This document shows, in pieces, positions 8,381 to 17,688 of a DNA stretch of 64,000 nucleotides (position 1 is its first letter; each line of letters opens with the position of its first letter). The notes under the pieces are model-generated. The model did not search any database. It was not told the DNA's origin and saw only the letters and a list, made by a program, of their open reading frames with translations. This DNA comes from a bacterium HR21 (lineage in GTDB: Bacteria; Bacteroidota; Ignavibacteria; Kapaibacteriales; HRBIN21): assembly GCA_002898295.1 (NCBI GenBank), contig BEHX01000006.1, forward strand, positions 62,001-126,000, given 5' to 3'. The translations under genes were made by a program, and so were the position numbers.

Positions 8381-9592
8381 ATGTATGATGCGGCTTTCCG
8401 CGAGTTCCTCCTGCGCGAGCTAGCGAGCCTCCGTGAAAGCGGACTCTACAAAGAGGAGCGAGAGATCCTCGGTCCGCAGGGACCGGTGGTCCGCGTACGC
8501 ATCAACGGTGAGGTGCGGGAGCTTTTGAACTTTTGCGCCAACAACTACCTCGGTCTCTCGGCTGATCCGCGCATCATCGAAGCAGCGAAGCGAACGATGG
8601 ATACCCACGGCTTTGGTATGTCCAGCGTTCGCTTTATCTGCGGCACGCAGGACCTACACAAGGAATTGGAGCGGAAGATCGCCGAATTCTGCGGTACCGA
8701 GGACACGCTACTGTACGCTGCTTGTTTCGACGCCAACGGAGGGCTGTTCGAGCCGTTCTTTACAGAGCAGGACGCGATCATCTCCGACGAACTCAACCAT
8801 GCCTCGATCATCGATGGCATCCGCCTGACCAAAGCGAAGCGCTACCGCTACCGCAACTGCGATATGAGCGATCTGGAAGCCAAGCTCCAACAAGCTGATG
8901 CCGAGGGGGCGCGCTTCAAGATTATCGCAACCGATGCTGTCTTCTCCATGGATGGCAATCTGGCGCCGCTGGATCGCATCTGCGAGCTGGCAGAGCGCTA
9001 CCGAGCGCTGGTAATGGTGGATGAGAGCCATTCTCTGGGCTTTGTCGGCAAGACTGGGCGTGGGGTAACAGAGTACTTCGGCGTCATCGGAAGAGTGGAT
9101 CTCATCACTGGGACTCTGGGCAAGGCACTGGGCGGGGGAATTGGAGGCTTTACAACCGGGCGACGGGAAATCATTGAGATGCTCCGCCAACGTTCGCGAC
9201 CGTATCTGTTCAGCAACTCGCTGCCACCGATGGTGGTCGGCGCAGCAATTGCTGTCTTCGATCTGCTCTCGGAGACCACGGAGCTACGCGACCGTCTGGA
9301 ACAGAACACCCGCTACTTCCGGCAGCGCATGACGGAAGCGGGCTTTGAGCTCAAGCCCGGAGACCATCCCATTGTGCCCATCATGCTCTATGACGCCGTG
9401 TTGGCACATCGGTTTGCCCATCGCATGCTCGAAGAGGGGATCTACGTTGTGGGTTTCTCTTACCCGGTAGTCCCGCGAGGGCAAGCCCGGATTCGGGTCC
9501 AGATTTCGGCAGCGCACACGCGCGAGCACCTCGACCGGGCACTTGAAGCCTTTATCAAGGTTGGGCGAGAGTTCGGCGTGCTGAAGGACTGA
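8381..9592 (+). CDS. kbl: Glycine C-acetyltransferase (2-amino-3-ketobutyrate CoA ligase)
   Basis: The product has 403 residues. It is a PLP-dependent alpha-oxoamine synthase joining or cleaving glycine and acetyl-CoA via 2-amino-3-ketobutyrate in threonine catabolism. Visible family features are NFCANNYLGLS (~50-60), GTQDLHKELE, SDELNHASIIDG (~140), DESHSLGFVGKTGRG (~215) and the PLP lysine in GTLGKALGG (K248 by codon count). Close relatives such as BioF and 5-aminolevulinate synthase share the fold, but the length and the FICGTQDLHK segment favour Kbl. No threonine dehydrogenase is seen nearby. A 3-hydroxyacyl-CoA dehydrogenase gene follows after 2 bases. Confidence 0.93.
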   Translation: MYDAAFREFLLRELASLRESGLYKEEREILGPQGPVVRVRINGEVRELLNFCANNYLGLSADPRIIEAAKRTMDTHGFGMSSVRFICGTQDLHKELERKIAEFCGTEDTLLYAACFDANGGLFEPFFTEQDAIISDELNHASIIDGIRLTKAKRYRYRNCDMSDLEAKLQQADAEGARFKIIATDAVFSMDGNLAPLDRICELAERYRALVMVDESHSLGFVGKTGRGVTEYFGVIGRVDLITGTLGKALGGGIGGFTTGRREIIEMLRQRSRPYLFSNSLPPMVVGAAIAVFDLLSETTELRDRLEQNTRYFRQRMTEAGFELKPGDHPIVPIMLYDAVLAHRFAHRMLEEGIYVVGFSYPVVPRGQARIRVQISAAHTREHLDRALEAFIKVGREFGVLKD

Positions 9593-9594
9593 GC

Positions 9595-10443
9595 ATGGAG
9601 ACGATCGGTATCTGCGGTGCCGGGACAATGGGGCGCGGGATTGCTATCGCCTGTATGCAAGCAGGCTACCGCGTGCGCCTCTACGATATCCGCCCCGATG
9701 CTCTGCGGAACGCCGAAACGGCGATCATGGAGCATTTTCAGAGAGCAGAAGCCAAGGGGAAACTCTCCGAGCCGCTCGATACGCTCCGCGCTCGCCTGGA
9801 ATTAGCAACGACGCTCGTCGAGTTGCTGCCCTGCGATCTCATCGTGGAAGCCATTGTCGAGAACCGGGCAGCAAAGCAGGAGCTGTTTCGAGCACTGGAG
9901 TCGTTGGGGATCTCCCCGAGGACGATTATTGCCAGCAATACTTCCTCTATCTCGATTGCCGCCCTTGCCTCAGTGCTCCACCACCCAGAGCGCTGTATCG
10001 GGCTCCACTTCTTCAATCCCGCCCACATTATGCGCCTGGTAGAGGTGGTTCGCAGTGCCCGCACCTCGGAAGAGACCTTACAGCGGGCACTTGCCTTCGT
10101 TGAGCGCCTAGGCAAGACACCCGTAGTCGTCCGGGATATCCCCGGTTTTGTTGTCAACCGAATAGCGCGCAATTACTATAATGAAGCGCTCCGCCTGGTC
10201 ACGGAAGGAGTTGCTGCCCTTGAGCAGATTGACCGCCTCATGCGGAGCGCAGGGTTCCCAATGGGTCCCTTCGAGCTGATGGACCTCATCGGGGTGGATG
10301 TCAACATGGATGTGACGCGCTCCATCTATGAGCAGCACTTCCACGAGCCCCGCTTTGCCCCCTCGCTGCTCCAACAGCAGTACGTCGATGCCGGACTGCT
10401 CGGGCGGAAAGTCGGGCGCGGATTCTATGCCTACGACACGTGA
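9595..10443 (+). CDS. 3-hydroxybutyryl-CoA (3-hydroxyacyl-CoA) dehydrogenase
   Basis: The product has 282 residues. The N-terminal NAD-binding fold opens IGICGAGTMGRGIA. Family motifs follow: IVEAIVEN, ASNTSS (~115), HFFNPAHIMRLVEVV (~138) and the linker DIPGFVVNRI leading into the C-terminal helical domain (PMGPFELMDLIGVDV). The enzyme interconverts 3-hydroxyacyl-CoA and 3-ketoacyl-CoA in fatty-acid oxidation or butyrate-type pathways. Length matches the single-domain Hbd/PaaH type rather than the fused FadB type. It lies 2 bases after kbl, so the two are almost certainly cotranscribed, though the metabolic link is not obvious. Confidence 0.93.
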   Translation: METIGICGAGTMGRGIAIACMQAGYRVRLYDIRPDALRNAETAIMEHFQRAEAKGKLSEPLDTLRARLELATTLVELLPCDLIVEAIVENRAAKQELFRALESLGISPRTIIASNTSSISIAALASVLHHPERCIGLHFFNPAHIMRLVEVVRSARTSEETLQRALAFVERLGKTPVVVRDIPGFVVNRIARNYYNEALRLVTEGVAALEQIDRLMRSAGFPMGPFELMDLIGVDVNMDVTRSIYEQHFHEPRFAPSLLQQQYVDAGLLGRKVGRGFYAYDT

Positions 10444-10468
10444 TGTTCCACAAATGGTGCCGAGTCCC

Positions 10469-12457
10469 ATGCGGTATGTCGCAATCTATCTGAGCGTTGG
10501 AATCGTGAGCATCAGTGCGGCGGCGCAGTTCTTGCTGCCGGGACCCCCCAGTGTGCCTGCCCTATCGGAACCACCGGTGGTGCGGCAGAGAGATGGGGTT
10601 CTTCCCACAACGGCTCATCTGCCGTTCCTTCTCGGCAACGGGCAGCGCCCGACGGAAATCCAGGAGTTTGTCTTCGATTCGCTCATCAATGCCTTCTCGT
10701 ACTACTCCTGGCAGCAGCAGCCACTCTGGTGGGATCCCGCCAGTAATGTGCTCGTCACCGTCAAACGCGGCGGCTCGACTCAGCAGACAGGGGATGGCAA
10801 CCGACTCTACTACCGCTACTCCACCACGCGCGGGCAATCGTGGTCGCAGCCCGTACAGATCTTCGACGGAAACCCGGTTACCCAGCTGCCGCGCTATCCG
10901 AGTGGCTATCTCGTCAACCCGGGCAACTCCCAGAATCCGGAGGATCTCATCCTGGTATTCACCAGTCCGGTGACCAGCGGGCAGGGGTGGATCGGCTCTC
11001 GGGATGGCTTCGTGCAGGTTGGCAGTGCCGATGTGGAAAGCTGGTTCAGTGATGGGGCAACAGTCACCATTCCCGGCAGCGGTTCGGTTCAGTACACCTG
11101 GAGCACGGACTCCCGCATCACTGCCACAGCTGCTGGTGACATTGCCTTTGTCCTGAGCTCGCTCATTGCGCCGAACACTGTGCCGACCTCGGAGCAGAAC
11201 TACATCGGTTTGCGGCTCCACGACTTCAGTGCTCCTCCTGTGGGCTACGTCCCTGACGAGTGGAGGAGTACGGTCTTTGCTGATCCGGGGCAGCCCGGCT
11301 TTCGTACCAATACCCCGATTGGGATTGCTCGGGATGATGCGGGCAATATCGTTGCGGCTGTCTTCGGACGCTTCGCCAATGCGGACGATCCCGGACTGCC
11401 AACCGTTGGCTTCTTCATTTCCCGGGACGGCGGCAATACGTGGCAGGGTCCGACTTTCCTCCAGCCCTCGGCGATTCGCTCCTACGCCTTCGACCAGGGA
11501 GCAACGGTAGACAACATTAGTGTTCCGTTCGGGCTCCAAACGGTTGCCGGAGGGGCAGTCGCAGTGCCAAAGTCCTTTGCCGCATACGGCAACGGAGCGG
11601 TTAGCATTGCCTTCCAGATTTTCGATTTCGACACGACCAAGCCGCTGCAGGACCGCATTGCCCAGATGGTCGAGGCTACCTATGCCAACGGGACCTGGAC
11701 GCTCCGCAAGATTGCCGACCGCTCGTGGCTGACTTTCGCCCTGATTCCAGACCCGAACTCGCCGGCGGCAACCCAGGTGGGGAACGAACTGCAGCTCTGC
11801 CGGACTGCCGATGGCACGAAGCTGCTGGCAAAGTGGATTGAGGGAACCGTGTACATTGCCCAGGTGGACATCAACAACGATGGAGTGGCACCTGATACGT
11901 TCCTGACCACCGATGTCTATGTGGCAACCCGGACCCTGCCTGATGGTGCTTGGTCGGAGCCGGTCAATGTCACGCAGACGCCCATCTGGGACAAGCTTGC
12001 GTGGATACCGCCGATTGTCCCGAACGATTTGCAGCAGATTCCGCTCGTGATGGTCAAGACCATCGTGGATACGAACGTTGTGCCGACCATTCTGCAGCGC
12101 CTGGTTGATGCGCAGTGGCAGCTCCTGGATCGGCAGTATGTCACCATTGCCACCTTCTCGGCCGTGACCTCGGTTGAGGAACCGAGGGCATCTGGAGGGG
12201 AACAGCTCCAGGTTCGGGTTACGCCGCAGCCAGTCCGGCAGGAACTTCGGTTGCTGGTAGGAGGAGCTGCCGGAGGGCGCGCTATTGTGGAGCTGTACAC
12301 AGTTGCCGGTGAGCGTGTGGCGGTCCGAGAGTTGGAGCTGACCCCAGGGCAGCAGCTCGTGGTGTTGCCTCTCGATGGTGTTGCCTCGGGAACGTACATG
12401 CTCCAAGTCCGTCATGGTGCTTCGGTGGCGACAGTTCCGGTTGTGGTGGTCCGCTAG
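10469..12457 (+). CDS. T9SS-secreted protein with BNR/Asp-box repeats
   Basis: The product is about 662 residues from the ATG at 10469; an ATG at 10454 is an alternative. A signal peptide covers the first ~20. The middle is beta-rich with Asp-box-like motifs (STTRGQSW near 115 and SRDGGNTW near 315), as in sialidase/BNR propellers. The last ~85 residues resemble a type A T9SS sorting domain: QLQVRVTPQPV, IVELYTVAGERV, LPLDGVASGTYMLQV. This predicts export across the outer membrane by T9SS. Catalytic activity cannot be assigned, because the full set of sialidase active-site residues is not evident. It follows the dehydrogenase gene by 25 bases and ends at a strong terminator. Confidence 0.8.
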   Translation: MRYVAIYLSVGIVSISAAAQFLLPGPPSVPALSEPPVVRQRDGVLPTTAHLPFLLGNGQRPTEIQEFVFDSLINAFSYYSWQQQPLWWDPASNVLVTVKRGGSTQQTGDGNRLYYRYSTTRGQSWSQPVQIFDGNPVTQLPRYPSGYLVNPGNSQNPEDLILVFTSPVTSGQGWIGSRDGFVQVGSADVESWFSDGATVTIPGSGSVQYTWSTDSRITATAAGDIAFVLSSLIAPNTVPTSEQNYIGLRLHDFSAPPVGYVPDEWRSTVFADPGQPGFRTNTPIGIARDDAGNIVAAVFGRFANADDPGLPTVGFFISRDGGNTWQGPTFLQPSAIRSYAFDQGATVDNISVPFGLQTVAGGAVAVPKSFAAYGNGAVSIAFQIFDFDTTKPLQDRIAQMVEATYANGTWTLRKIADRSWLTFALIPDPNSPAATQVGNELQLCRTADGTKLLAKWIEGTVYIAQVDINNDGVAPDTFLTTDVYVATRTLPDGAWSEPVNVTQTPIWDKLAWIPPIVPNDLQQIPLVMVKTIVDTNVVPTILQRLVDAQWQLLDRQYVTIATFSAVTSVEEPRASGGEQLQVRVTPQPVRQELRLLVGGAAGGRAIVELYTVAGERVAVRELELTPGQQLVVLPLDGVASGTYMLQVRHGASVATVPVVVVR

Positions 12458-12479
12458 GGCAGTGTCTTTGGACTCTTGG

Positions 12480-12512
12480 GGCGCCGCGCCGGTCGAGGGC
12501 GGCGCCTTTTTT
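12480..12512 (+). terminator. Rho-independent terminator
   Basis: An 8-bp GC-only stem (GGCGCCGC 12480-12487 pairing with GCGGCGCC 12499-12506) with an 11-base loop is followed by six T. It lies 22 bases after the T9SS protein stop, ends the run that begins at the ferredoxin or kbl promoter, and isolates adenine deaminase downstream. Confidence 0.9.
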
Positions 12513-12546
12513 CTGTTGAGCATGTCCGGTGCGGGGCGGAGAGCCG

Positions 12547-14253
12547 ATGAGTAGTGAATTCCCAGCAGCAGGCGGGAGCTTCCGTATTGCAGGACATGTG
12601 GTCGATATCCTCCGACGGCAGATTCTGCCGGCTGAAGTCGTGGTCCAGGACGGGCGGATTGTTGCACGGGAGCCACGGGCAGCCTCGGAAGTTCCATCGG
12701 TGTACCTCTTGCCCGGGTTCGTCGATGCCCATGTCCATGTGGAGAGCTCGCTGCTACCGCCGCCGGAGTTTGCCCGCTTAGCCGTCATCCATGGGACGGT
12801 GGCGACAGTCTCTGACCCGCATGAGATCGCCAATGTCCTGGGTATTGAAGGGGTGCGCTACATGCGCCGGACAGCGTCGGAGGTGCCTTTCCTTTTCTGG
12901 TTCGGGGCACCGTCATGTGTCCCGGCAACGCGTTTTGAGACGGCTGGGGCAGAACTGAGCGTGGAGGAGATTCGCACACTTTTCGACGAAGGGGTGCCGT
13001 ACTTGAGCGAGATGATGAACTACCCCGGCGTCCTGGCAGAGGACCCAGAGGTGATGGCAAAACTCCGGCTTGCCCAGACGTATGGACGCCCCATTGATGG
13101 GCATGCGCCGGGACTGCGCGGGGAGGAGGCTCGCCGCTACGCTGCGTATGGGATTACGACCGATCACGAGTGCTTCACGCTGGAAGAAGCCCTCGAGAAG
13201 GTCGCAGCGGGCATGTGGATCTTGATCCGTGAAGGCTCTGCAGCACGGAATTTCGAGGCACTCCACCCCTTGCTCCGGCTCCATCCAGAACGCTGTATGT
13301 TGTGCACGGATGACTTGCATCCTGACGCGCTCGTTGCTGGACATATCAACGTGCTGGTGCGTCGGGCGGTTGCAGCCGGCTACGATCTGTTCGACGTTCT
13401 GCGGGCTGCGTGCCTGCATCCGGTGCAACACTACGGGTTGCCCCTTGGGATGCTGCGTCCGGGTGATTCAGCGGATTTCATCGTGGTGGAGGACCTGCAG
13501 GACTTCTCCGTGCTGGCAACCTACGTCCGTGGTCACTGCGTCGCACGGGAAGGCGAGAGCCTGTTGCCTCACCGGGAAGTTGAGTTGGTCAATCGCTTCG
13601 TTAGGCGTCTTGTGCGGACAGAGGAGCTGCGGGTGCCGGCGTGTCCGGGGCGTGTGCGGGTCATCGAGGCGTACGATGGACAGCTCATCACCGGCGAACT
13701 CCTCTGGGAAGTACCGACTCGGGACGGGGAGCTCGTGCCGGACCCGACTCACGATGTGCTCAAGCTCGTGGTCGTCAATCGCTACGCTGAGGCGCCCCCG
13801 GCGGTGGCATTTATCCGAGGATTTGGGCTGCGGCGGGGGGCAATTGCCTCCAGTGTGGCGCATGATTCGCACAATGTCATTGCCGTGGGAGCAAGCGATG
13901 AGGAGCTCTGCCGCGCCCTCAATGCGGTCATGGAGAACCGGGGTGGGCTTGCCGTTGCGGAGGGCAACTCTGTCCAGGTCCTGCCGCTCGGCATTGCGGG
14001 ATTGATGAGCCCGGAGGAGGGCTATACGGTTGCCCGCCGCTACATGGAGCTGGATGCAGCCGCCAAGCGTCTGGGGTCTCCGTTGCGAGCCCCATTCATG
14101 ACCCTGTCCTTCATGGCATTGCTGGTTATTCCGATCCTCAAGCTCAGCGACCGTGGGCTCTTCGATGGGCGCGCCTTCCGCTTCGTCTCGCTGTGTGCAG
14201 CGCAGGAGGAGGCAGGAGGTGGGGTGCAGAGCACTGCGGTGTCATCACGGTAA
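12547..14253 (+). CDS. ade: Adenine deaminase
   Basis: The product is about 568 residues from the ATG at 12547; the GGGGCGGAGAG tract upstream supports this start. It hydrolyses adenine to hypoxanthine and ammonia in purine salvage. Bacterial Ade/AdeC signatures appear in order: LPGFVDAHVHVESS (~58), VSDPHEIANVLG (~92), IDGHAPGLRG (~182), GITTDHE, CTDDLHPDALVAGH (~258) and the C-terminal SVAHDSHNVIAVGASDEEL (~437). Length is normal for the family. It sits just after a strong terminator, so it must have its own promoter in the 34 bases between, although no exact TAnnTTTG is visible there. The E1 gene follows after 8 bases. Confidence 0.93.
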   Translation: MSSEFPAAGGSFRIAGHVVDILRRQILPAEVVVQDGRIVAREPRAASEVPSVYLLPGFVDAHVHVESSLLPPPEFARLAVIHGTVATVSDPHEIANVLGIEGVRYMRRTASEVPFLFWFGAPSCVPATRFETAGAELSVEEIRTLFDEGVPYLSEMMNYPGVLAEDPEVMAKLRLAQTYGRPIDGHAPGLRGEEARRYAAYGITTDHECFTLEEALEKVAAGMWILIREGSAARNFEALHPLLRLHPERCMLCTDDLHPDALVAGHINVLVRRAVAAGYDLFDVLRAACLHPVQHYGLPLGMLRPGDSADFIVVEDLQDFSVLATYVRGHCVAREGESLLPHREVELVNRFVRRLVRTEELRVPACPGRVRVIEAYDGQLITGELLWEVPTRDGELVPDPTHDVLKLVVVNRYAEAPPAVAFIRGFGLRRGAIASSVAHDSHNVIAVGASDEELCRALNAVMENRGGLAVAEGNSVQVLPLGIAGLMSPEEGYTVARRYMELDAAAKRLGSPLRAPFMTLSFMALLVIPILKLSDRGLFDGRAFRFVSLCAAQEEAGGGVQSTAVSSR

Positions 14254-14261
14254 ATCGAGCA

Positions 14262-16361
14262 ATGCGCAAAGCTGCCCAGAGAGTAGTGGCTTCCCCGAGG
14301 CGGGGACCACATGCAGCGATAGACTGGCGCGAAGTCGCTCGGCTGTTGCTCCTTTCCCGACGCATTGATGAGCTGGAAGAACAGGAACTGCTCCCGGCTG
14401 GGAAGATCACGTATCAGTTCTCGGCAAAGGGGCATGAGCTGGCGCAAATCCTTCTGGGGCTGCAGCTGCGCCATCCCCACGACGGGGCAACGGTCTACTA
14501 CCGTTCGCGCCCGTTTATGCTGGCAGTAGGACTGACGCCGGAGGAGGCATTTGCTGGACCCCTGGCTCGGGTTGGCAGCCCGAACGGGGGACGGGACATT
14601 GGGGTAGTCTTCAACATGCCGCCGCGGCGTGGTGTGACGGTCCTGCCTGCCAGCGGTGATGTCGGGGCGCAGTATACACCGGCGGCGGGCTGGGCACAGG
14701 CAATTCTCTATCGCTGGCGTGTACTGCGGGAACCGGACTGGGAGGGGGCAATTGCCGTCGCACTCGGTGGGGATGGGTCGGTGGCAACCAATGGCTTTTG
14801 GTCAGCGCTGACGCTGGCGACAACGCTCCGGCTGCCGATGCTCTTCTTCATCGAGAACAACGGCTACGGCATCTCCGTGCCGGCGCAGCAACAGACCCCC
14901 GGAGGGCGGATTGCCCCGAACCTGCGCTCGTTTGCCGGGCTGCGTATCTGGGAAGCAGATGGAACCGACCCGGAAGCCCTCGCAGAGGTGCTCGCGGAGG
15001 CAATCCCGTACGTGCGTTCGGCTGCTGGTCCGGCATTGCTGGAGGTCTCCGTGCCCCGCCTCTGCGGGCACTCCAGCGCCGATAACCAAGCCTACAAGAC
15101 CGCAGAGGAGCGGGAGGCAGAGCAGCGGCGGGATCCGCTCCCGCGCCTGCGGACCTTCCTGCAGCGCCGTCGTGTGCTGGGCCGCCGTGCTTGGGAGGAA
15201 CTCGAAAGAGAGGTCGAAGTCGCTGTGCATGAAGCGCTCGCTGCTGCGCTCGCGCAGCCTGAGCCGGACCCAGCAACGGCTCGGCGTTTCCTCTTCTTTG
15301 AGCCGGGATTCCCCCAGCAGGTCGGTGGTATGCTCCCGGAGGGAGTCTCCCTCCCTGCTGGGTCGCCCGTGCCGGAGCCGAGCGGACCGCGCATCAATAT
15401 GGTGGACGCAATTCGGCGGACTCTGGAACGGGAACTGGAGCTCAATCCGCGGGTGCTCGTCTTCGGCGAAGATGTCGGTCTCAAGGGTGGGGTGCACGGG
15501 GCGACGCTCGATCTGCAACGGCGTTTTGGCGCCGAGCGCGTCTTCGATACCTCGCTCTCCGAGGAGGGCATCATTGGGCGGGCAGTTGGGATGGCACTGG
15601 CGGGATTGGTCCCGGTGCCGGAAATCCAGTTCCGCAAGTATGCCGACCCTGCTACCGAGCAGCTCAACGACTGTGGTACCATCCGCTGGCGTACTGCCGG
15701 TCGGTTTGCAGCCCCGATTGTCGTGCGGATTCCAGTCGGGTTTAGCAAAGTCACGGGCGATCCCTGGCATAGCGTCTGTGGTGAGGCTGTCTTTGCCCAT
15801 GCTCCAGGGTGGCGGATTGCTTTTCCGTCGAATGCCGAAGATGCTGTCGGGCTTCTGCGGGCGGCACTCCGAGGCAATGACCCGACGCTGTTTCTAGAGC
15901 ATCGGGCGCTGTACGATACCCCGCCGGCACGGCGTCCCTATCCAGGAGATGCTTTCGTGCTCCCCTTCGGGAAAGCGGCACTGGTCCGCCCAGGCACCCA
16001 GGTGACGGTTGTAACCTGGGGAGCGATGCTCTACCGCGTCTTGGAAGCAGTCGAGCGACTCGGAGCCGATGCGGAAGTCATAGACCTGCGGACTCTAGTC
16101 CCATGGGATGTCGAGAGTGTGCTGGCATCGGTGCGCAAGACGAGCCGTTGTCTGATCGTGCATGAGGACACCTGGACCTGCGGCTTTGGGGCAGAGATTG
16201 CTGCAACGGTTGCTCGCGAAGCCTTCCGGTGGTTGGATGCCCCTGTGGAGCGGGTGGCAGCTCCCGATTGTCCGGTGCCGTACAACCGTGTGCTCATGGA
16301 TGCGGTGATTCCAACGGTTGAGCAGATTGCTGCGGTACTGGCGCAGCTCCTCCGCTTTTGA
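14262..16361 (+). CDS. Fused alpha/beta E1 of a 2-oxoacid dehydrogenase
   Basis: The product has 699 residues. The first half is an E1-alpha: the ThDP motif runs from ALGGDGSVATNGFW (~166) to FIENNGYGIS (~202). The second half (from ~375, INMVDAIRRTLERELE) is an E1-beta with VFGEDVGLKGG, SEEGIIGRAVGMA and LRTLVPWD. Fusion of the two subunits in one chain is known in Bacteroidota. The complex decarboxylates pyruvate or a branched-chain 2-oxoacid and passes the acyl group to lipoyl-E2; substrate choice is unclear and no E2 or E3 gene is in the window. The 3' end overlaps the convergent waaA coding region by 68 bases. Confidence 0.9.
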   Translation: MRKAAQRVVASPRRGPHAAIDWREVARLLLLSRRIDELEEQELLPAGKITYQFSAKGHELAQILLGLQLRHPHDGATVYYRSRPFMLAVGLTPEEAFAGPLARVGSPNGGRDIGVVFNMPPRRGVTVLPASGDVGAQYTPAAGWAQAILYRWRVLREPDWEGAIAVALGGDGSVATNGFWSALTLATTLRLPMLFFIENNGYGISVPAQQQTPGGRIAPNLRSFAGLRIWEADGTDPEALAEVLAEAIPYVRSAAGPALLEVSVPRLCGHSSADNQAYKTAEEREAEQRRDPLPRLRTFLQRRRVLGRRAWEELEREVEVAVHEALAAALAQPEPDPATARRFLFFEPGFPQQVGGMLPEGVSLPAGSPVPEPSGPRINMVDAIRRTLERELELNPRVLVFGEDVGLKGGVHGATLDLQRRFGAERVFDTSLSEEGIIGRAVGMALAGLVPVPEIQFRKYADPATEQLNDCGTIRWRTAGRFAAPIVVRIPVGFSKVTGDPWHSVCGEAVFAHAPGWRIAFPSNAEDAVGLLRAALRGNDPTLFLEHRALYDTPPARRPYPGDAFVLPFGKAALVRPGTQVTVVTWGAMLYRVLEAVERLGADAEVIDLRTLVPWDVESVLASVRKTSRCLIVHEDTWTCGFGAEIAATVAREAFRWLDAPVERVAAPDCPVPYNRVLMDAVIPTVEQIAAVLAQLLRF

Positions 16362-17634
16362 GGAGCGCTTCGATCAGGGTGACGACGCGGAGGGTTCCTC
16401 CGGTGTTGTGTCCAACGAGCTCTCGGGCGGCACGTCCTTGATGGGACCGCCGGGCTTCGTCGGTCATCATCGTGGAGAGCCAAGCAGCAAGCTCTGCTGG
16501 CGTGCGGATTACGGTGAGTGCCCCGCTGGCGTGGAATTTCGGCGCATCGAGCGAACAGCCGATGGCAGGACCACAGACAAGCGGGAGCCCATAGGCGGCG
16601 GGTTCGACCACGTTGTGGACACATCGTCCGAAGCCACCTCCTACGTATGCAGCCTCACCGTGCCGGTAGAGCTGCAGCAGCATCCCCACGCGGTCAACCA
16701 CGAGTACCTGCATGCCCTGCCGGGGTGCGCTGCCGGCATGGAGTTCTGACAGGCGGCTCCAGCGCAGTGCTCCCGGAAAGAGCCGCTCCAGCGAAGCGAG
16801 AACCTCCAGGGTAGGCTCGTGGGGGACCAGGACCACGCAGAGACGGCGCTGCAGCTGTGGTGGAAGCCGGCGGATAGCCTCAGCGATGACACGGTGGTCC
16901 GCCTTCCAGGTACTGCCAGCAATCAGGCGGAAGAACGAGGAATCAGACCAGGGGAAGCCGAACGTGTCAGGAGCAGGGCTGGTGGCAACCGACCAAATGC
17001 GGTCATAGCGGGGGTCCGGGACCAGCTCAACGGGTAGCTCGGGCACGAGCTTCCGGAAGGCGACAACATCGTCAGGTCGGACGGCGGCAAGCACGGTGAA
17101 GGAGCGCAGCATACGGCGCAGGACAGACCGAGCTCCAGGGAGGCGCCAAAGTGGACTCTGCGGGAATGTCGCCGCGACAAGTACTGCGGGAATGCCACGG
17201 CGTTGCAGAGCCTCAAGGTATCCAGGCCAGAGCTCGTAGCGCACGAAGACGGCAACCTTTGGGTGGAGGAGCTCCAGGAATGCTTCCACCGCTGCTGGTG
17301 TATCCGGTGGGAGTAGCAGGACGTGGTCCGCCAGCGGCGTCTGCCGGTGAGCTTCCCAGCCCGATGGGGAGAAGAAAGTCAGGACCACGCGGAGCCCGGG
17401 ATGCCGATGCCGGAGGAGTTCGAGCACCGTCCGCACATGTTCAAATTCTCCCGCTGATGCGGCATGGACCCAGAGGAGCTCTCCCTTGAGCGGCGCCTCC
17501 TGCTGCAGGCGGTGGAGTAAGGGGCGCCACTGCCGGCGTGCCCGCAGCTTCGAGCGGAGGCTCGGGGAAAGCCGTGCACCGACTGAGGCGAGCCCGAGGA
17601 GGAGGTGGTAGAGTGTGCGACGTGCTGTGCTCAC
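16294..17634 (-). CDS. waaA: 3-deoxy-D-manno-octulosonic acid transferase (Kdo transferase)
   Basis: The product is about 446 residues from a GTG at 17634 (start VSTARRTLYHLLLGL, one membrane helix). The GT30 N-terminal signature LLWVHAASAGEFEHV lies near residue 62. VFVRYELWPGYLEAL (~135) and, in the C-terminal GT-B domain, VGGGFGRCVHNVVEPAAYGLP (~330) are typical of WaaA/KdtA. It adds Kdo from CMP-Kdo to lipid A precursor at the inner membrane, so the organism makes Kdo-containing LPS. An in-frame extension reaches 17745, but that would cross the putative promoter palindrome. The last ~22 codons overlap the convergent dehydrogenase gene. Confidence 0.9.
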   Translation of the reverse strand: MSTARRTLYHLLLGLASVGARLSPSLRSKLRARRQWRPLLHRLQQEAPLKGELLWVHAASAGEFEHVRTVLELLRHRHPGLRVVLTFFSPSGWEAHRQTPLADHVLLLPPDTPAAVEAFLELLHPKVAVFVRYELWPGYLEALQRRGIPAVLVAATFPQSPLWRLPGARSVLRRMLRSFTVLAAVRPDDVVAFRKLVPELPVELVPDPRYDRIWSVATSPAPDTFGFPWSDSSFFRLIAGSTWKADHRVIAEAIRRLPPQLQRRLCVVLVPHEPTLEVLASLERLFPGALRWSRLSELHAGSAPRQGMQVLVVDRVGMLLQLYRHGEAAYVGGGFGRCVHNVVEPAAYGLPLVCGPAIGCSLDAPKFHASGALTVIRTPAELAAWLSTMMTDEARRSHQGRAARELVGHNTGGTLRVVTLIEALLKSGGAAPVPQQSAQPLESPHP

Positions 17635-17665
17635 GGTGCTGGTAGACAGCTCGGGAGACTGCTGC

Positions 17666-17681
17666 CAAATTACGTAATTTG
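17666..17681. promoter_or_regulatory. 16-bp palindrome, divergent promoter of waaA and a membrane protein
   Basis: CAAATTACGTAATTTG is a perfect 16-bp palindrome. Each arm reads TAATTTG outward, a near match to the TAnnTTTG box, so it could drive waaA (GTG 31 bases away) and the plus-strand gene at once. The two polymerases would compete for one site. It could instead be a repressor operator. Confidence 0.55.
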
Positions 17682-17688
17682 CTTGCCC

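Noticed and set aside
10562-12697. A 711-codon open frame on the minus strand
   Set aside because: It is antisense to the BNR/T9SS protein, whose plus-strand frame has a signal peptide, Asp-box motifs and a sorting domain. High G+C makes long shadow frames common.
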